31,677 nucleotides of DNA from a virus: the IMG/VR virus record IMGVR_UViG_3300021356_000093, positions 1-31,677 of that record. One strand, 5' to 3'. The position numbers were made by a program, and so were the translations under genes. The notes beneath the pieces were generated by a model, which had not been told where the DNA came from, ran no database searches, and worked only from the letters and a program-made list of their open reading frames with translations. Position 1 is the first letter of the stretch, and every line of letters begins with the position of its first letter. Shown in pieces: positions 1 through 6,836 of this stretch.

Positions 1-279
1 CGTCCCCTTGAATCCTAATTCTATTGATAGAACTACTGTGAGAATTAATTCCCACGCAAATATGTTTTTTAGTACGTTTAATGCTTTGTAAGTTTTGAAA
101 CCCTCTCTTTTGATTCCTGCGATTACTCCGAAGAATCCATCTAACAACATCACAGCTACTACTGCCAAATACTGCTCTGTATTATCGGCAGTCAAATTCA
201 TAAAGTAACTACCCATAAATCCACAAAACGCAGAAATACCCATAGCGAGCTGAGTCGTTGTTGATTTCAATAATATCAT
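1..279 (-). CDS. Holin-like membrane protein, C-terminus cut by window edge
   Basis: An open frame begins with ATG at 279 and runs off the window at base 1, giving 93 codons with no stop. It translates to a hydrophobic protein with membrane segments around residues 12-26, 37-57 and 75-90. The middle holds LDGFFGVIAGIKREG followed by a KALNVLKN segment. This pattern (membrane helix, D..G...A..R/K, a short basic stretch, then another helix) resembles phage holins of the toxin-secretion/phage-lysis type (Phage_holin_4 group). It is the last visible gene of the lysis module and follows another small membrane protein, which fits a holin making membrane lesions so the amidase can reach the wall. 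The family call is from pattern memory only; a generic phage membrane protein is possible. Confidence 0.6.
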   Translation of the reverse strand, partial: MILLKSTTTQLAMGISAFCGFMGSYFMNLTADNTEQYLAVVAVMLLDGFFGVIAGIKREGFKTYKALNVLKNIFAWELILTVVLSIELGFKGT

Positions 280-311
280 TTTATCACCTAACAAATTCAT
301 TTTTCATAGAT

Positions 312-560
312 TTATTTTTTTGCGAACTTCTCTAATCCAGCAATACCAAATGAACCTAATGTGATTATAACGAATGAGTTGTAAATAAACTCCTGTACCA
401 CTAAGTCTTTACCGAAGTAGCCAGTTACCAAATCTGCCAATGCAAATATTACCATTACTGCGAACGAAAGGAAACCAATTACGTTTTTCTCATTCATATC
501 GTTGTCGTCTTTGAATATATCTTTAAAAGCCATCCAATTACTCCTAATCTTTTGTAACAT
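312..560 (-). CDS. Small two-helix membrane protein of the lysis module
   Basis: 82 aa. A charged N-terminal 25 residues (KIRSNW..KDIFKDDNDMNEKN) is followed by two hydrophobic helices at about residues 27-48 and 57-76, with a short basic C-terminus (EKFAKK). The start has a strong ribosome binding site, AAGGAG, six bases before ATG. It lies 32 bases ahead of the holin-like gene and after a roughly 107-base gap, so it may begin a new transcript. Size and topology fit a holin, antiholin or similar lysis accessory protein, but no family-defining motif is visible and the role is inferred from position. Confidence 0.7.
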   Translation of the reverse strand: MLQKIRSNWMAFKDIFKDDNDMNEKNVIGFLSFAVMVIFALADLVTGYFGKDLVVQEFIYNSFVIITLGSFGIAGLEKFAKK

Positions 561-601
561 TGGAACTCCTTATACGAACTTATTTTGGGTTAAACTTTTT
601 C

Positions 602-624
602 AACTATAAATAGTTTTATTTATG
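602..624 (-). promoter_or_regulatory. Palindrome and weak late-promoter-like box upstream of small membrane gene
   Basis: The 561-667 gap contains an inverted repeat (AACTA-TAAA-TAGTT, 602-615). Just upstream in the minus direction lies CATAAATA (624-617), one base from the T4 late promoter box TATAAATA. It sits about 57 bases before the start of the 82-aa membrane protein. The palindrome also reads TATAAATA on the plus strand, which would point the wrong way. There is no TTTG-N20-TATATT promoter here. In AT-rich DNA such a match can arise by chance, so this is a weak call. Confidence 0.22.
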
Positions 625-667
625 AGAAACTGATTGAATTATCCCACATTAATGGTATTATTTCTAA

Positions 668-1258
668 TCAATCTTTATCGGATGCGTATTTCACACCCAT
701 AATTGTACCTACAATTGAAAACGCATTGGTGAGTAGAATACCAAACATATTTGACCAGGTACTACCAATAATTTGTGTTTCTTTATCATTTACTATAGCG
801 AATCCATACATTAATGTGGTTAATGTTCCAACACCAATTATCACAAATAATGCTACTCTTACAATTGTACCAATCAACTCAAACTGAGATTTCTTTTGTA
901 TTAGGTCTAAGTCCTCAAGCGCTTTATCTTTTGATTTTTCCGCATCTTCTCTGAGTTTGTTTGCTTCTTGCTCCGATTTGTGTGCTGCCTCTAATGCGTT
1001 TTGAAGTTCAACCATCAAATCATCAGTTTCGTTTTGCTTAGCAACCAACTCTTTGTTTTGTTTCTGAACTTGCTTTGTTACCGATAACCGCTTTCGCCGT
1101 GAATCGGTATCTCTACTTTTACATACTTTCAAGTATTCAGAGAACTCCAAATCATCTTTACTTGCCGATAATACTTTTAGAATGTTTCCCTCTAAGTATA
1201 TTTTCTTTTCTTTGGCTAATTTAAGCAGCTCATCTCTACATATCTTCTTTGCATCCAT
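668..1258 (-). CDS. Coiled-coil membrane protein of the lysis/signalling module
   Basis: 196 aa of unknown family. Residues 1-60 are charged and mixed. About residues 58-125 form a long, highly charged heptad-like stretch (KQNKELVAKQNETDDL, HKSEQEANKLREDAEKSK), a probable coiled coil. Two membrane helices follow at about 128-151 and 166-188, with a short tail YASDKD. It is 3 bases from the next upstream gene (1262-1762) and in the same run as a histidine kinase and response regulator. A cytoplasmic coiled coil linked to membrane helices would suit a sensor partner, spanin-like or holin-regulating role, but nothing in the sequence proves any of these. Confidence 0.75.
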   Translation of the reverse strand: MDAKKICRDELLKLAKEKKIYLEGNILKVLSASKDDLEFSEYLKVCKSRDTDSRRKRLSVTKQVQKQNKELVAKQNETDDLMVELQNALEAAHKSEQEANKLREDAEKSKDKALEDLDLIQKKSQFELIGTIVRVALFVIIGVGTLTTLMYGFAIVNDKETQIIGSTWSNMFGILLTNAFSIVGTIMGVKYASDKD

Positions 1259-1261
1259 AAC

Positions 1262-1762
1262 TTACTTTTCTTCTAATAATTGTTTCAGTCGTATCTGTTC
1301 CAATCTCACATCAAAATTCTCTTTCTGAAGCTTTTCAATTTTCTGTTCCAACTCTTCTCTGTACATCTTAGTGATATCTTGTTGTTCTTTATCACTTTTT
1401 TGAGATTCTATTTTTCGGGCGATTCTTCTGATATTACTCAATGCACTAATTGCGATTACAACCCACCCCCAATTCATTGGAGTCCATTGAATTGTATTGG
1501 TTAGGAAGTGAATAAGTACAAAAAGTACAGCCATTCCACTATATCCGATTGCAAATAAACGTCTGGTTTGTAAACTATTATAAACAACCGAGTGTAGAGT
1601 ACCATACCCAATCAACACACTAATAATAGCAACGTACCATAAATCTGGAAAGAACTCAGCTTCCAATACAATGGGAGCGAATATAAGCCATATCAGTCCC
1701 TGCAAAACCTCAGTTGGTTCTGAATCGTGATATGTTAAGATATGCCCTAATTTCTTTATCAT
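1262..1762 (-). CDS. Membrane protein with C-terminal coiled coil
   Basis: 166 aa of unknown family. The N-terminal two-thirds contains about four hydrophobic segments (near residues 20-32, 42-58, 72-88 and 98-110). A charged helix follows from about 117 to the end (KMYREELEQKIEKLQKEN), a likely coiled coil facing the cytoplasm. Its start overlaps the stop of the response regulator (1759-2205) by 4 bases, so translation is probably coupled. It resembles the neighbouring 668-1258 protein in having membrane helices plus a coiled coil, with the order reversed. The two could interact through their coils; that is inference. Confidence 0.75.
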   Translation of the reverse strand: MIKKLGHILTYHDSEPTEVLQGLIWLIFAPIVLEAEFFPDLWYVAIISVLIGYGTLHSVVYNSLQTRRLFAIGYSGMAVLFVLIHFLTNTIQWTPMNWGWVVIAISALSNIRRIARKIESQKSDKEQQDITKMYREELEQKIEKLQKENFDVRLEQIRLKQLLEEK

Positions 1763-2205
1763 TTATATACTTTGAACGGATTTGTTTTATTTACATACCC
1801 ATCATAATCTTCTCTAAATTCTTCTAATCGTGGTTCAATATCATCCGATTTTACTAACCAGAATTGAGCCCCTGCTGCTTTAGCTTTCTCAATCTCTTGG
1901 GTATCATCTGATGATGATATAATACCAATAACACAACCGTTACCATAATCAGTATTAATTTTACGAATCAGCTCAATACCATCAAATGATGAACCTATAA
2001 TGTTCAAATCAACGAAAACACATTCTGGTCTTTCGTGATTAGGGTCATCTGGAAACCATTCTTTGAATTTTCTATCCGCCTCATCCGAAGAGTTGAGTGC
2101 CTCTAATGAAAGAGTTATATCTAAGATGCTACACGCATCCTCAAACACCAAGTGGAATAAATCCTCATCATCCACCAATAAAATTGAGTTAATCATATTG
2201 CTCAT
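1759..2205 (-). CDS. CheY-like response regulator receiver protein
   Basis: 148 aa, a single receiver domain with no output domain. All conserved positions are present: the acidic pair D12-D13 (LLVDDED), phospho-acceptor D66 on strand 3 (VFVDLN), S98/S99 on strand 4 (GIISSSDD) and K119 on strand 5 (FWLVKSDD). A short acidic/proline insert (WFPDDPNHERPE, about 50-61) precedes strand 3. The gene overlaps the histidine kinase stop by 4 bases (ATGA), so kinase and regulator are a cognate pair. With no DNA-binding domain it should signal by protein contact, as CheY does. The adjacent membrane/coiled-coil proteins or host factors are candidate targets. A receiver in a T4-like lysis module is unusual. 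Confidence 0.93.
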   Translation of the reverse strand: MSNMINSILLVDDEDLFHLVFEDACSILDITLSLEALNSSDEADRKFKEWFPDDPNHERPECVFVDLNIIGSSFDGIELIRKINTDYGNGCVIGIISSSDDTQEIEKAKAAGAQFWLVKSDDIEPRLEEFREDYDGYVNKTNPFKVYK

Positions 2206-3452
2206 TTTAACCTTATCCTTAATTTAGTTCCTGGGTTAGTTTTTTCTGCTGTTATATCAAAACCATGTTCTTTTAGAATTGCTATACAAATATTCAATCC
2301 CAAACCTGAACCACTTTCTTTCTGTCCTTGTTTTCTAATGTATGGTTTTGATAAATTCTCAAACTCAGTTTGAGTCATACCTCTACCATTATCCTGTACA
2401 CATAATGTGTTACCATCTTCCATAAATATCATAACAGTTTTCGTTCCACTATCGTTATACTTCAATCCATTACGAATTAAATTATCAATGGCTGTACAAA
2501 AGAGTGGTTCGTTTACATCTATCATTACTAATTCATCAATTACCACCTGTTTTGAGTATGATGTTGATGATAAATAATTTTTCAGTATTTCTCTTAAATC
2601 AACTTCTTTTGTATCCAACTGAACATCTTCTTTTACTAAGTTAGTGAATTCTTTTACACCAGCATAAACCTTCTGAGTGTGTTTTAGCCCTTCATCTAAC
2701 ATTTTAAGTGGTGCTTCAATTTTTAACTCTTTGATTGTTTCATCATTCAATCTTCTTCTAAGAGATGATAATCCTCGTGGCATATAAGTGTTGATACCAC
2801 TATGCATATCGTGTCTAAGAATCTTAGCAGCGTGTTCTAAGTATGAGTTCTTTTGGTTAACTATATCTTCAGCTTCATGTTGTGCAGTAATATCAGTTGC
2901 TATTTTAAGTATCGTATCATATTCACCATTTGAGTTTTTGATTGGTGTATAGTTACCATATAACCATCTCTTTGAACCATCCTTAGCAACTCTCTCAAAC
3001 TCACCAGTTATACTTTCTCCACGTCGTAGGGTTTCCCAAAATTCTAAGTATTCTTTACTTTTAGCGTATTCGGGAGTAACCATCGCAGAATGTGGTTTTT
3101 TAATCATATCCCCCTCTGTACATCCAACTAATTTACAAAAGTTATCATTTGCTTTAATGATGTACCCATCCATTGTTAGTGTAACAACAAGATTAGATTG
3201 ACTGATACCAGCCAACTGAGAGTTTACCTTTTCTTCTCTAATCTTTATATTGTTTACAAACTCGCTTACAACCTTAAAGAATGGAGGCATAAAGAATACA
3301 ACACACCCCCATCCGAACTTAGCAAGAAATAAAGTTGGTTCACATAACCCAAATACAATACACGTTTGTACAGCAAAGAAGGTTAACATAATAACCCCCG
3401 CCACTGCCAAAGAGATTTTGGCGTTTAACGATATCCCATCAAGAGCTTTCAC
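2202..3452 (-). CDS. Membrane PAS-domain histidine kinase
   Basis: 416 aa. Two adjacent membrane helices lie at about residues 12-32 and 46-62, with almost no periplasmic loop. A PAS/PAC domain follows at about 82-192 (MDGYIIKANDNFCKLVG ... DGSKRWLYGNYTPI ... ILKIATDIT). The dimerisation helix has an H-box RHDMH with candidate phospho-histidine H214. The ATPase domain has an N-box with N324/N328 (DNLIRNGLKYN), G1 DNGRGM (354-359) and G2 GSGLGL (381-386). All catalytic elements look intact. It should autophosphorylate and pass phosphate to the overlapping receiver protein (1759-2205). The lack of a sizeable external domain suggests it senses membrane state or a PAS ligand. It lies directly downstream of the DUF2892-like gene and the amidase. 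Confidence 0.95.
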   Translation of the reverse strand: MKALDGISLNAKISLAVAGVIMLTFFAVQTCIVFGLCEPTLFLAKFGWGCVVFFMPPFFKVVSEFVNNIKIREEKVNSQLAGISQSNLVVTLTMDGYIIKANDNFCKLVGCTEGDMIKKPHSAMVTPEYAKSKEYLEFWETLRRGESITGEFERVAKDGSKRWLYGNYTPIKNSNGEYDTILKIATDITAQHEAEDIVNQKNSYLEHAAKILRHDMHSGINTYMPRGLSSLRRRLNDETIKELKIEAPLKMLDEGLKHTQKVYAGVKEFTNLVKEDVQLDTKEVDLREILKNYLSSTSYSKQVVIDELVMIDVNEPLFCTAIDNLIRNGLKYNDSGTKTVMIFMEDGNTLCVQDNGRGMTQTEFENLSKPYIRKQGQKESGSGLGLNICIAILKEHGFDITAEKTNPGTKLRIRLK

Positions 3453-3653
3453 TTAGAGTTCCGATTTCTTAAACCCACATTTAGCGAAGAACCACTTAGA
3501 TGGGCAGAACCCAGTCCACACACCAACGTTCAGCATAAATGTTACAAAAATCACCACACCCCAAGATTGAGTGAAGTACCCTGTTAGTAATACTAACGAC
3601 ATCAACAAATACACCATTCGTGTATCTGTGATACTATTCAATAATTCTTTCAT
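3453..3653 (-). CDS. DUF2892-like small inner-membrane protein
   Basis: 66 aa with two membrane helices (about residues 12-27 and 30-46) and a cysteine-containing C-terminus, GFCPSKWFFAKCGF. The two-helix hairpin followed by GxCPxxxxxxKxG matches the DUF2892/YgaP-type membrane domain. The start has a clear AAGGAG ribosome site. The stop abuts the histidine kinase start (3452), so the two are co-translated. Whether it is a partner of the kinase or a lysis accessory protein is not evident. Confidence 0.75.
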   Translation of the reverse strand: MKELLNSITDTRMVYLLMSLVLLTGYFTQSWGVVIFVTFMLNVGVWTGFCPSKWFFAKCGFKKSEL

Positions 3654-3667
3654 AATTACTCCTTAGT

Positions 3668-3790
3668 TTAAAACATTGTTATGGTGTGCATAAATGCAAT
3701 CCACAATCTAAGTCGTAACCTTTTCCAAAACGATAGTGATTTGAATTCTTCTGTATCGAAGATATCCTCTATTTCCTTAAACTCTTTCAT
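3668..3790 (-). CDS. 40-aa small protein between amidase and DUF2892 gene
   Basis: An ATG at 3790 comes one base after the amidase stop and opens a 40-codon frame ending with TAA at 3668. The product has an acidic first half (KEFKEIEDIFDTEEFKS) and a basic, hydrophobic second half (FWKRLRLRLWIAFMHTITMF) that could be a membrane-anchoring helix. It exactly fills the gap between two lysis-module genes and its position suggests translational coupling. The composition looks protein-like. No family is recognised. Confidence 0.5.
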   Translation of the reverse strand: MKEFKEIEDIFDTEEFKSLSFWKRLRLRLWIAFMHTITMF

Positions 3791-3791
3791 A

Positions 3792-4673
3792 TTACAACCC
3801 CGCCAACATATCTAATAGTTCCTGTTGTGGGAACATATCGAATTTATCTTTGCGGGTGTTTGTGTGAGTCCACACACCTTTAATTCTACCATAGTATGCA
3901 TCTTCATTGAATTCAAATGCATCAGCACCTTTTTCTTTAACCAATGTTGGTAATCCAGCTCTGATATCAATACCATCTCTTTCACCAATCCAAAGAATCC
4001 ACTTTCTGAGTGCTTCGATTTGGTCATCTGAATATCTGTGCCAAGTTTTGAATCCTCTGAATGGTTTATCTAATTCAACCAACTGTGATTCGTGTACTCT
4101 GGTTCCCGCATATGTTTTACCATCCTTAACGTATCCAAAGTTACATACTTCGATACCTACTGAATGTGTATGCATGTGTTGTGAACCATTCTTTCCCAAG
4201 TGCCATCCATATGCACCTTCTGGAAATGCTTGAACCATTACACCATCGTATGATTCATCATTTCCCTTTACCGACGGTCCACCCAATACAAATTCAGTTG
4301 CAACAGCACCACGAGAATCTCTACCCCATTGGTCTATACAATTGTATGGATTGTGCCATCCAGCAGTATGATGTAAGAAACAATATTCTTTATTTGTTGG
4401 GCCTGATTTATATTCCCCAACTGGAAGGAAATGTCTGTTTACGATTAAACCATTTTCCGTTTCGTATGTTTTTTCAGAATCATCAGTAGTAGCGATACCC
4501 ATACAATCCCAAGTGGCAGGGCCAACAATACCATCAGCAACCAGACCGTTGATTTTTTGAAACTCTTTAACTGCTGCCTCAGTTCCCTTACCGAAAATCC
4601 CATCTGCTCCAATCCCAAGAAATTCTTGTAATAATTTTACTTCATTTCCACGTGAACCAACTTTTAATAACAT
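3792..4673 (-). CDS. Endolysin: peptidoglycan-binding domain plus N-acetylmuramoyl-L-alanine amidase
   Basis: 293 aa. Residues 1-57 form a PG_binding_1 domain (GSRGNEVKLLQEFLGIGADG ... GPATWD). From about 90 to 285 there is an Amidase_2/PGRP-type domain, with a zinc-ligand region FLHHTAGWH (H101/H102), the core strand HSVGIEVCNFG (about 170-180) and a late histidine VWTHTNTRKDKFD (H270). It should cleave the amide bond between muramic acid and the stem peptide and act as the phage endolysin. No signal peptide is visible, so export would need a holin, and candidates lie downstream. The start has an excellent GGAGG site. The N-terminal wall-binding domain is common in phage amidases. Confidence 0.94.
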   Translation of the reverse strand: MLLKVGSRGNEVKLLQEFLGIGADGIFGKGTEAAVKEFQKINGLVADGIVGPATWDCMGIATTDDSEKTYETENGLIVNRHFLPVGEYKSGPTNKEYCFLHHTAGWHNPYNCIDQWGRDSRGAVATEFVLGGPSVKGNDESYDGVMVQAFPEGAYGWHLGKNGSQHMHTHSVGIEVCNFGYVKDGKTYAGTRVHESQLVELDKPFRGFKTWHRYSDDQIEALRKWILWIGERDGIDIRAGLPTLVKEKGADAFEFNEDAYYGRIKGVWTHTNTRKDKFDMFPQQELLDMLAGL

Positions 4674-4685
4674 TTATTTCCTCCA

Positions 4686-4994
4686 TTACTTTTTCTTTTT
4701 ACCAGCACAATGTGCTTTTTGTGAAAACCCCTTTGGATTATTACAATCGATGCTCCGCTTGTACTTATCACTCCACTCTTCATCTATCTTTTTGATAAGT
4801 TCCTCTAATGCTACCTCAACTTTGTTAGGTAAATTAGATTGCTTAGTATCTACAAAATCTTTCACATCTTTTGTTTTCATTGATTTAGCTGCATCCTTCA
4901 CATCTTGCGATACATCTGAAGGTTTTACATCACCCTTTTTAAGAGCGTAAACCAAACTCATAAACTTTTGTTGTGCTTTTGATTTTGCTGGCAT
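4686..4994 (-). CDS. DUF3008-like small basic protein
   Basis: 102 aa. The N-terminus MPAKSKAQQKFMSLV, followed by a KDVKDFVDTK segment, matches the DUF3008 family of small bacterial and phage proteins of unknown role. The C-terminus (RSIDCNNPKGFSQKAHCAGKKKK) carries two cysteines and a basic tail; a similar tail occurs on other phage proteins in my recollection. An AAGGA ribosome site lies 7 bases before ATG. It is the first gene of the amidase/two-component run and ends 12 bases before the amidase start. The function is unknown. Confidence 0.78.
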   Translation of the reverse strand: MPAKSKAQQKFMSLVYALKKGDVKPSDVSQDVKDAAKSMKTKDVKDFVDTKQSNLPNKVEVALEELIKKIDEEWSDKYKRSIDCNNPKGFSQKAHCAGKKKK

Positions 4995-5024
4995 AATAAT
5001 CCTTAGTGTTCTTTTGTATAAGTA

Positions 5025-5201
5025 TTATTCAGGAAGAAAAACATATGCCATTGGTACAACCCATTCTCTATCAAATGGGTCAGCAAGTTTAATTTCTTGC
5101 TTTTTTTCGTCTACCGATAAAACTATCACCCTCTCTCCAACCGGCAGGCAGCCGTTGTGATTGGTGAAGGTCATCTTCATTCGTGTTTTTTGCCTTTCCA
5201 T
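5025..5201 (-). CDS. 58-aa hypothetical protein overlapping the gene upstream
   Basis: Starting at ATG 5201 (or internal ATGs at 5180/5174), a frame runs to TAA at 5025. The C-terminal 45 residues look like a folded small protein: NHNGCLPVGERVIVLSVDEK, then ADPFDREWVVPMAYVFLPE. The alternating hydrophobic strands suggest a small beta barrel. It overlaps the 68-aa gene at 5089-5295 in another frame. It fills what would otherwise be a 94-base gap before the DUF3008 gene. The ribosome site is poor. Either these are two overlapping genes or an old frameshift has split one gene. Confidence 0.5.
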   Translation of the reverse strand: MERQKTRMKMTFTNHNGCLPVGERVIVLSVDEKKQEIKLADPFDREWVVPMAYVFLPE

Positions 5202-5295
5202 TGTTTTTTCTTTTTATTTTCTCTCGTCCACCATGTAGTTCATCCAAATCATCCCACTCGTCGGATGCATAATCGTTCATCCTAATCTTACCCAT
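5089..5295 (-). CDS. 68-aa charged hypothetical protein
   Basis: A small hydrophilic protein: acidic N-terminal part (MNDYASDEWDDLDEL), then a basic stretch (GREKIKRKNNGKAK) and an arginine-rich end (FIGRRKKARN). An AAGGAAC ribosome site precedes ATG 5295. No family is recognised. Its 3' half overlaps the 58-aa frame at 5025-5201. Two A-AAA-AAC heptamers occur in frame (5209-5203 and 5191-5185), but a -1 shift at the first ends quickly at a stop and does not reach the overlapping frame. Confidence 0.55.
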   Translation of the reverse strand: MGKIRMNDYASDEWDDLDELHGGREKIKRKNNGKAKNTNEDDLHQSQRLPAGWREGDSFIGRRKKARN

Positions 5296-5315
5296 GTGTT
5301 CCTTTTTTTGTATAA

Positions 5316-5555
5316 TTAACGGATTATATTTAGCTTAGATATCACATCCAAAAATTCTTCTGGTGTGTATTCTTTACTCTTTTCATCTTTAATTTTTATA
5401 TGCTCCAGCGTATCGGGATACTTATGAACCATTCTTTGAAATATTTCGAATCCCTGGTCTGCCCAAAAGTTTTTAAATGAGATTTCACCCAATACGTTTG
5501 TTGAGTATTGAACCCCGTTATCCTCATCATCTGGAAGTAAAATGTAGTACATCAT
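5316..5555 (-). CDS. 79-aa conserved-looking phage hypothetical protein
   Basis: It begins MMYYILLPDDEDN, continues through NVLGEISFKNFWADQGFEIF and ends DVISKLNIIR. The mix of short strands and helices is typical of a small folded domain, and the opening resembles small uncharacterised proteins I recall from marine T4-like phages. It lies 16 bases after the GT2 gene in the same direction and has no clear Shine-Dalgarno, so coupling to the upstream gene is likely. The function is unknown. Confidence 0.7.
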   Translation of the reverse strand: MMYYILLPDDEDNGVQYSTNVLGEISFKNFWADQGFEIFQRMVHKYPDTLEHIKIKDEKSKEYTPEEFLDVISKLNIIR

Positions 5556-5571
5556 AACGCATATAAATACG

Positions 5572-6783
5572 TTAGTTCAAACGAATTAATGAATTTTCGT
5601 AAGTTTTTACCTTATTGATTGTTATCTCAAATATGTCCAATTCGAACTTTCCAACCTCAATTTCATTAGACTCAAGTATGGTAGATAGTTGTTGTATGAT
5701 GTTATATGAATTTTGAGTAACTTTATTTGCATCAAACCTCAAAATTATATCAGAATCCACCCCATCTTTGTTAATTCTTTGGGTCAAATCATAATCTGTA
5801 TTAGGTTGTTCCGTCTGAATATACTCATCTATTTTACTTTGTTCGATATCAACATAGATGTTATCACACCACGGTTCTAACATACTAAGGATAATTTCAT
5901 TAGCATTGAATATTCTGAATTGTATATTATATTTTGGTGGTACAATTGGTTTCATCAAACTATCATGCTTACAATAGTGTCCCCACTTTCTAAGGAAGTT
6001 TCTAGTAGAACGTTGGTTCTGAGTTAACCACTCGTCAGTTTCTCTGTTCTTCATAAACACTTCACCATTTGGATTTCGCTTTGCCCCATCGGCAAATCTA
6101 CTACCCCTACAAGTCATATGATACACAAACCCATCCCAAGTCTGAATAAACTTATACCCATTCAGATGGAATCGGTTAAAGATATCAGTATCCTCTTTTG
6201 ATTGTGGTGCGAATAGTGGGTCGTGCCCACCAATTGATGTAAAATCTTCTTTGAACAAAAACCAAGGTGCAAAGATACCCTCTGTAGTTCTACCCTGCTT
6301 TAGTGATGGAATCTGATGTAACAAATCATCTTCCAATTCCACAAACTCCTCCGGCTCAATACCAAAATCCATCAGAATCTTCTCAGGCCCATCGGGATGA
6401 AGTGGTGGTTCAATGCGAGTTAATGAAACAACACTTAATGGTTTAATATGTTCCAATACAGATTCCAATGCGCCAGGACAAAGATACATATCCGCATGAT
6501 AGATTCCTACGATGGGTGTGGTTGCTACCTCATTAATCAATCTATCGTATAAGATTGTATGTCCTAAACGTGTCGGTCCTTCGTTTCGAATTGCTTTGAA
6601 GTTTGGGTCTGTCTCCATCATTTCCTGGCACCATTCCCAAGTCCCATCATTACTGAAATCATCAGCAACACAAATGGTTGGTTCATCACCACCATTCTTT
6701 CTAATTGATTCATACGACCACTTCAGATACTTCAGATTGTTTCTGCTTGGTTGAATGAATGATATATCTTTTTTACTTAACAT
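5572..6783 (-). CDS. Family 2 (GT-A) glycosyltransferase with unknown C-terminal domain
   Basis: 403 aa. The N-terminal 250 residues have the GT2 fold: the start SFIQPSRNNLKYLKWSYESI, the nucleotide-sugar motif VADDFSNDGTWEW (about 39-51), and a DxD-equivalent IYHADMYL (about 114-121). A later WDGFVYHMTCRGSRF resembles the acceptor-side region. Residues from about 285 onward form an extra domain (strands with DIFEITINKV near the end) that I cannot place. The gene sits behind its own promoter (6798-6829) with only about a 14-base leader and no clear ribosome site. It probably adds a sugar to a phage or host glycan, in concert with the operon just upstream. Confidence 0.88.
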   Translation of the reverse strand: MLSKKDISFIQPSRNNLKYLKWSYESIRKNGGDEPTICVADDFSNDGTWEWCQEMMETDPNFKAIRNEGPTRLGHTILYDRLINEVATTPIVGIYHADMYLCPGALESVLEHIKPLSVVSLTRIEPPLHPDGPEKILMDFGIEPEEFVELEDDLLHQIPSLKQGRTTEGIFAPWFLFKEDFTSIGGHDPLFAPQSKEDTDIFNRFHLNGYKFIQTWDGFVYHMTCRGSRFADGAKRNPNGEVFMKNRETDEWLTQNQRSTRNFLRKWGHYCKHDSLMKPIVPPKYNIQFRIFNANEIILSMLEPWCDNIYVDIEQSKIDEYIQTEQPNTDYDLTQRINKDGVDSDIILRFDANKVTQNSYNIIQQLSTILESNEIEVGKFELDIFEITINKVKTYENSLIRLN

Positions 6784-6797
6784 AGTGTAAATTTTAC

Positions 6798-6829
6798 TTA
6801 ATATACGAAATTATTCGGAAATATCCAAA
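6798..6829 (-). promoter_or_regulatory. Bacteroidetes-type promoter for the 403-aa glycosyltransferase
   Basis: Minus strand: TTTG (6829-6826), 20 bases, then TATATTAA (6805-6798). The layout is the same as four other gaps in this window and matches the Bacteroidetes -33 TTTG / -7 TAnnTTTG consensus, with an A in the sixth and eighth positions of the -7 box. An imperfect inverted repeat, TTTGGAtatTTCCGAA, overlaps the -33 element. The start codon follows 14 bases after the -7 box. Confidence 0.68.
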
Positions 6830-6836
6830 TTATCTC

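Noticed and set aside
602-615. TATAAATA on the plus strand as a T4 late promoter
   Set aside because: No plus-strand gene lies downstream; it is part of a small AT-rich palindrome.
5185-5209. A-AAA-AAC heptamers as a programmed -1 frameshift linking the 68-aa and 58-aa frames
   Set aside because: The heptamers are in frame, but the downstream frame is +1 relative to the first gene; a -1 shift at the first reaches a TGA within about nine codons.
5089-5295. Calling the 68-aa protein a structural or DNA-binding protein from its charge pattern
   Set aside because: Charge alone is not evidence; it is left as hypothetical.
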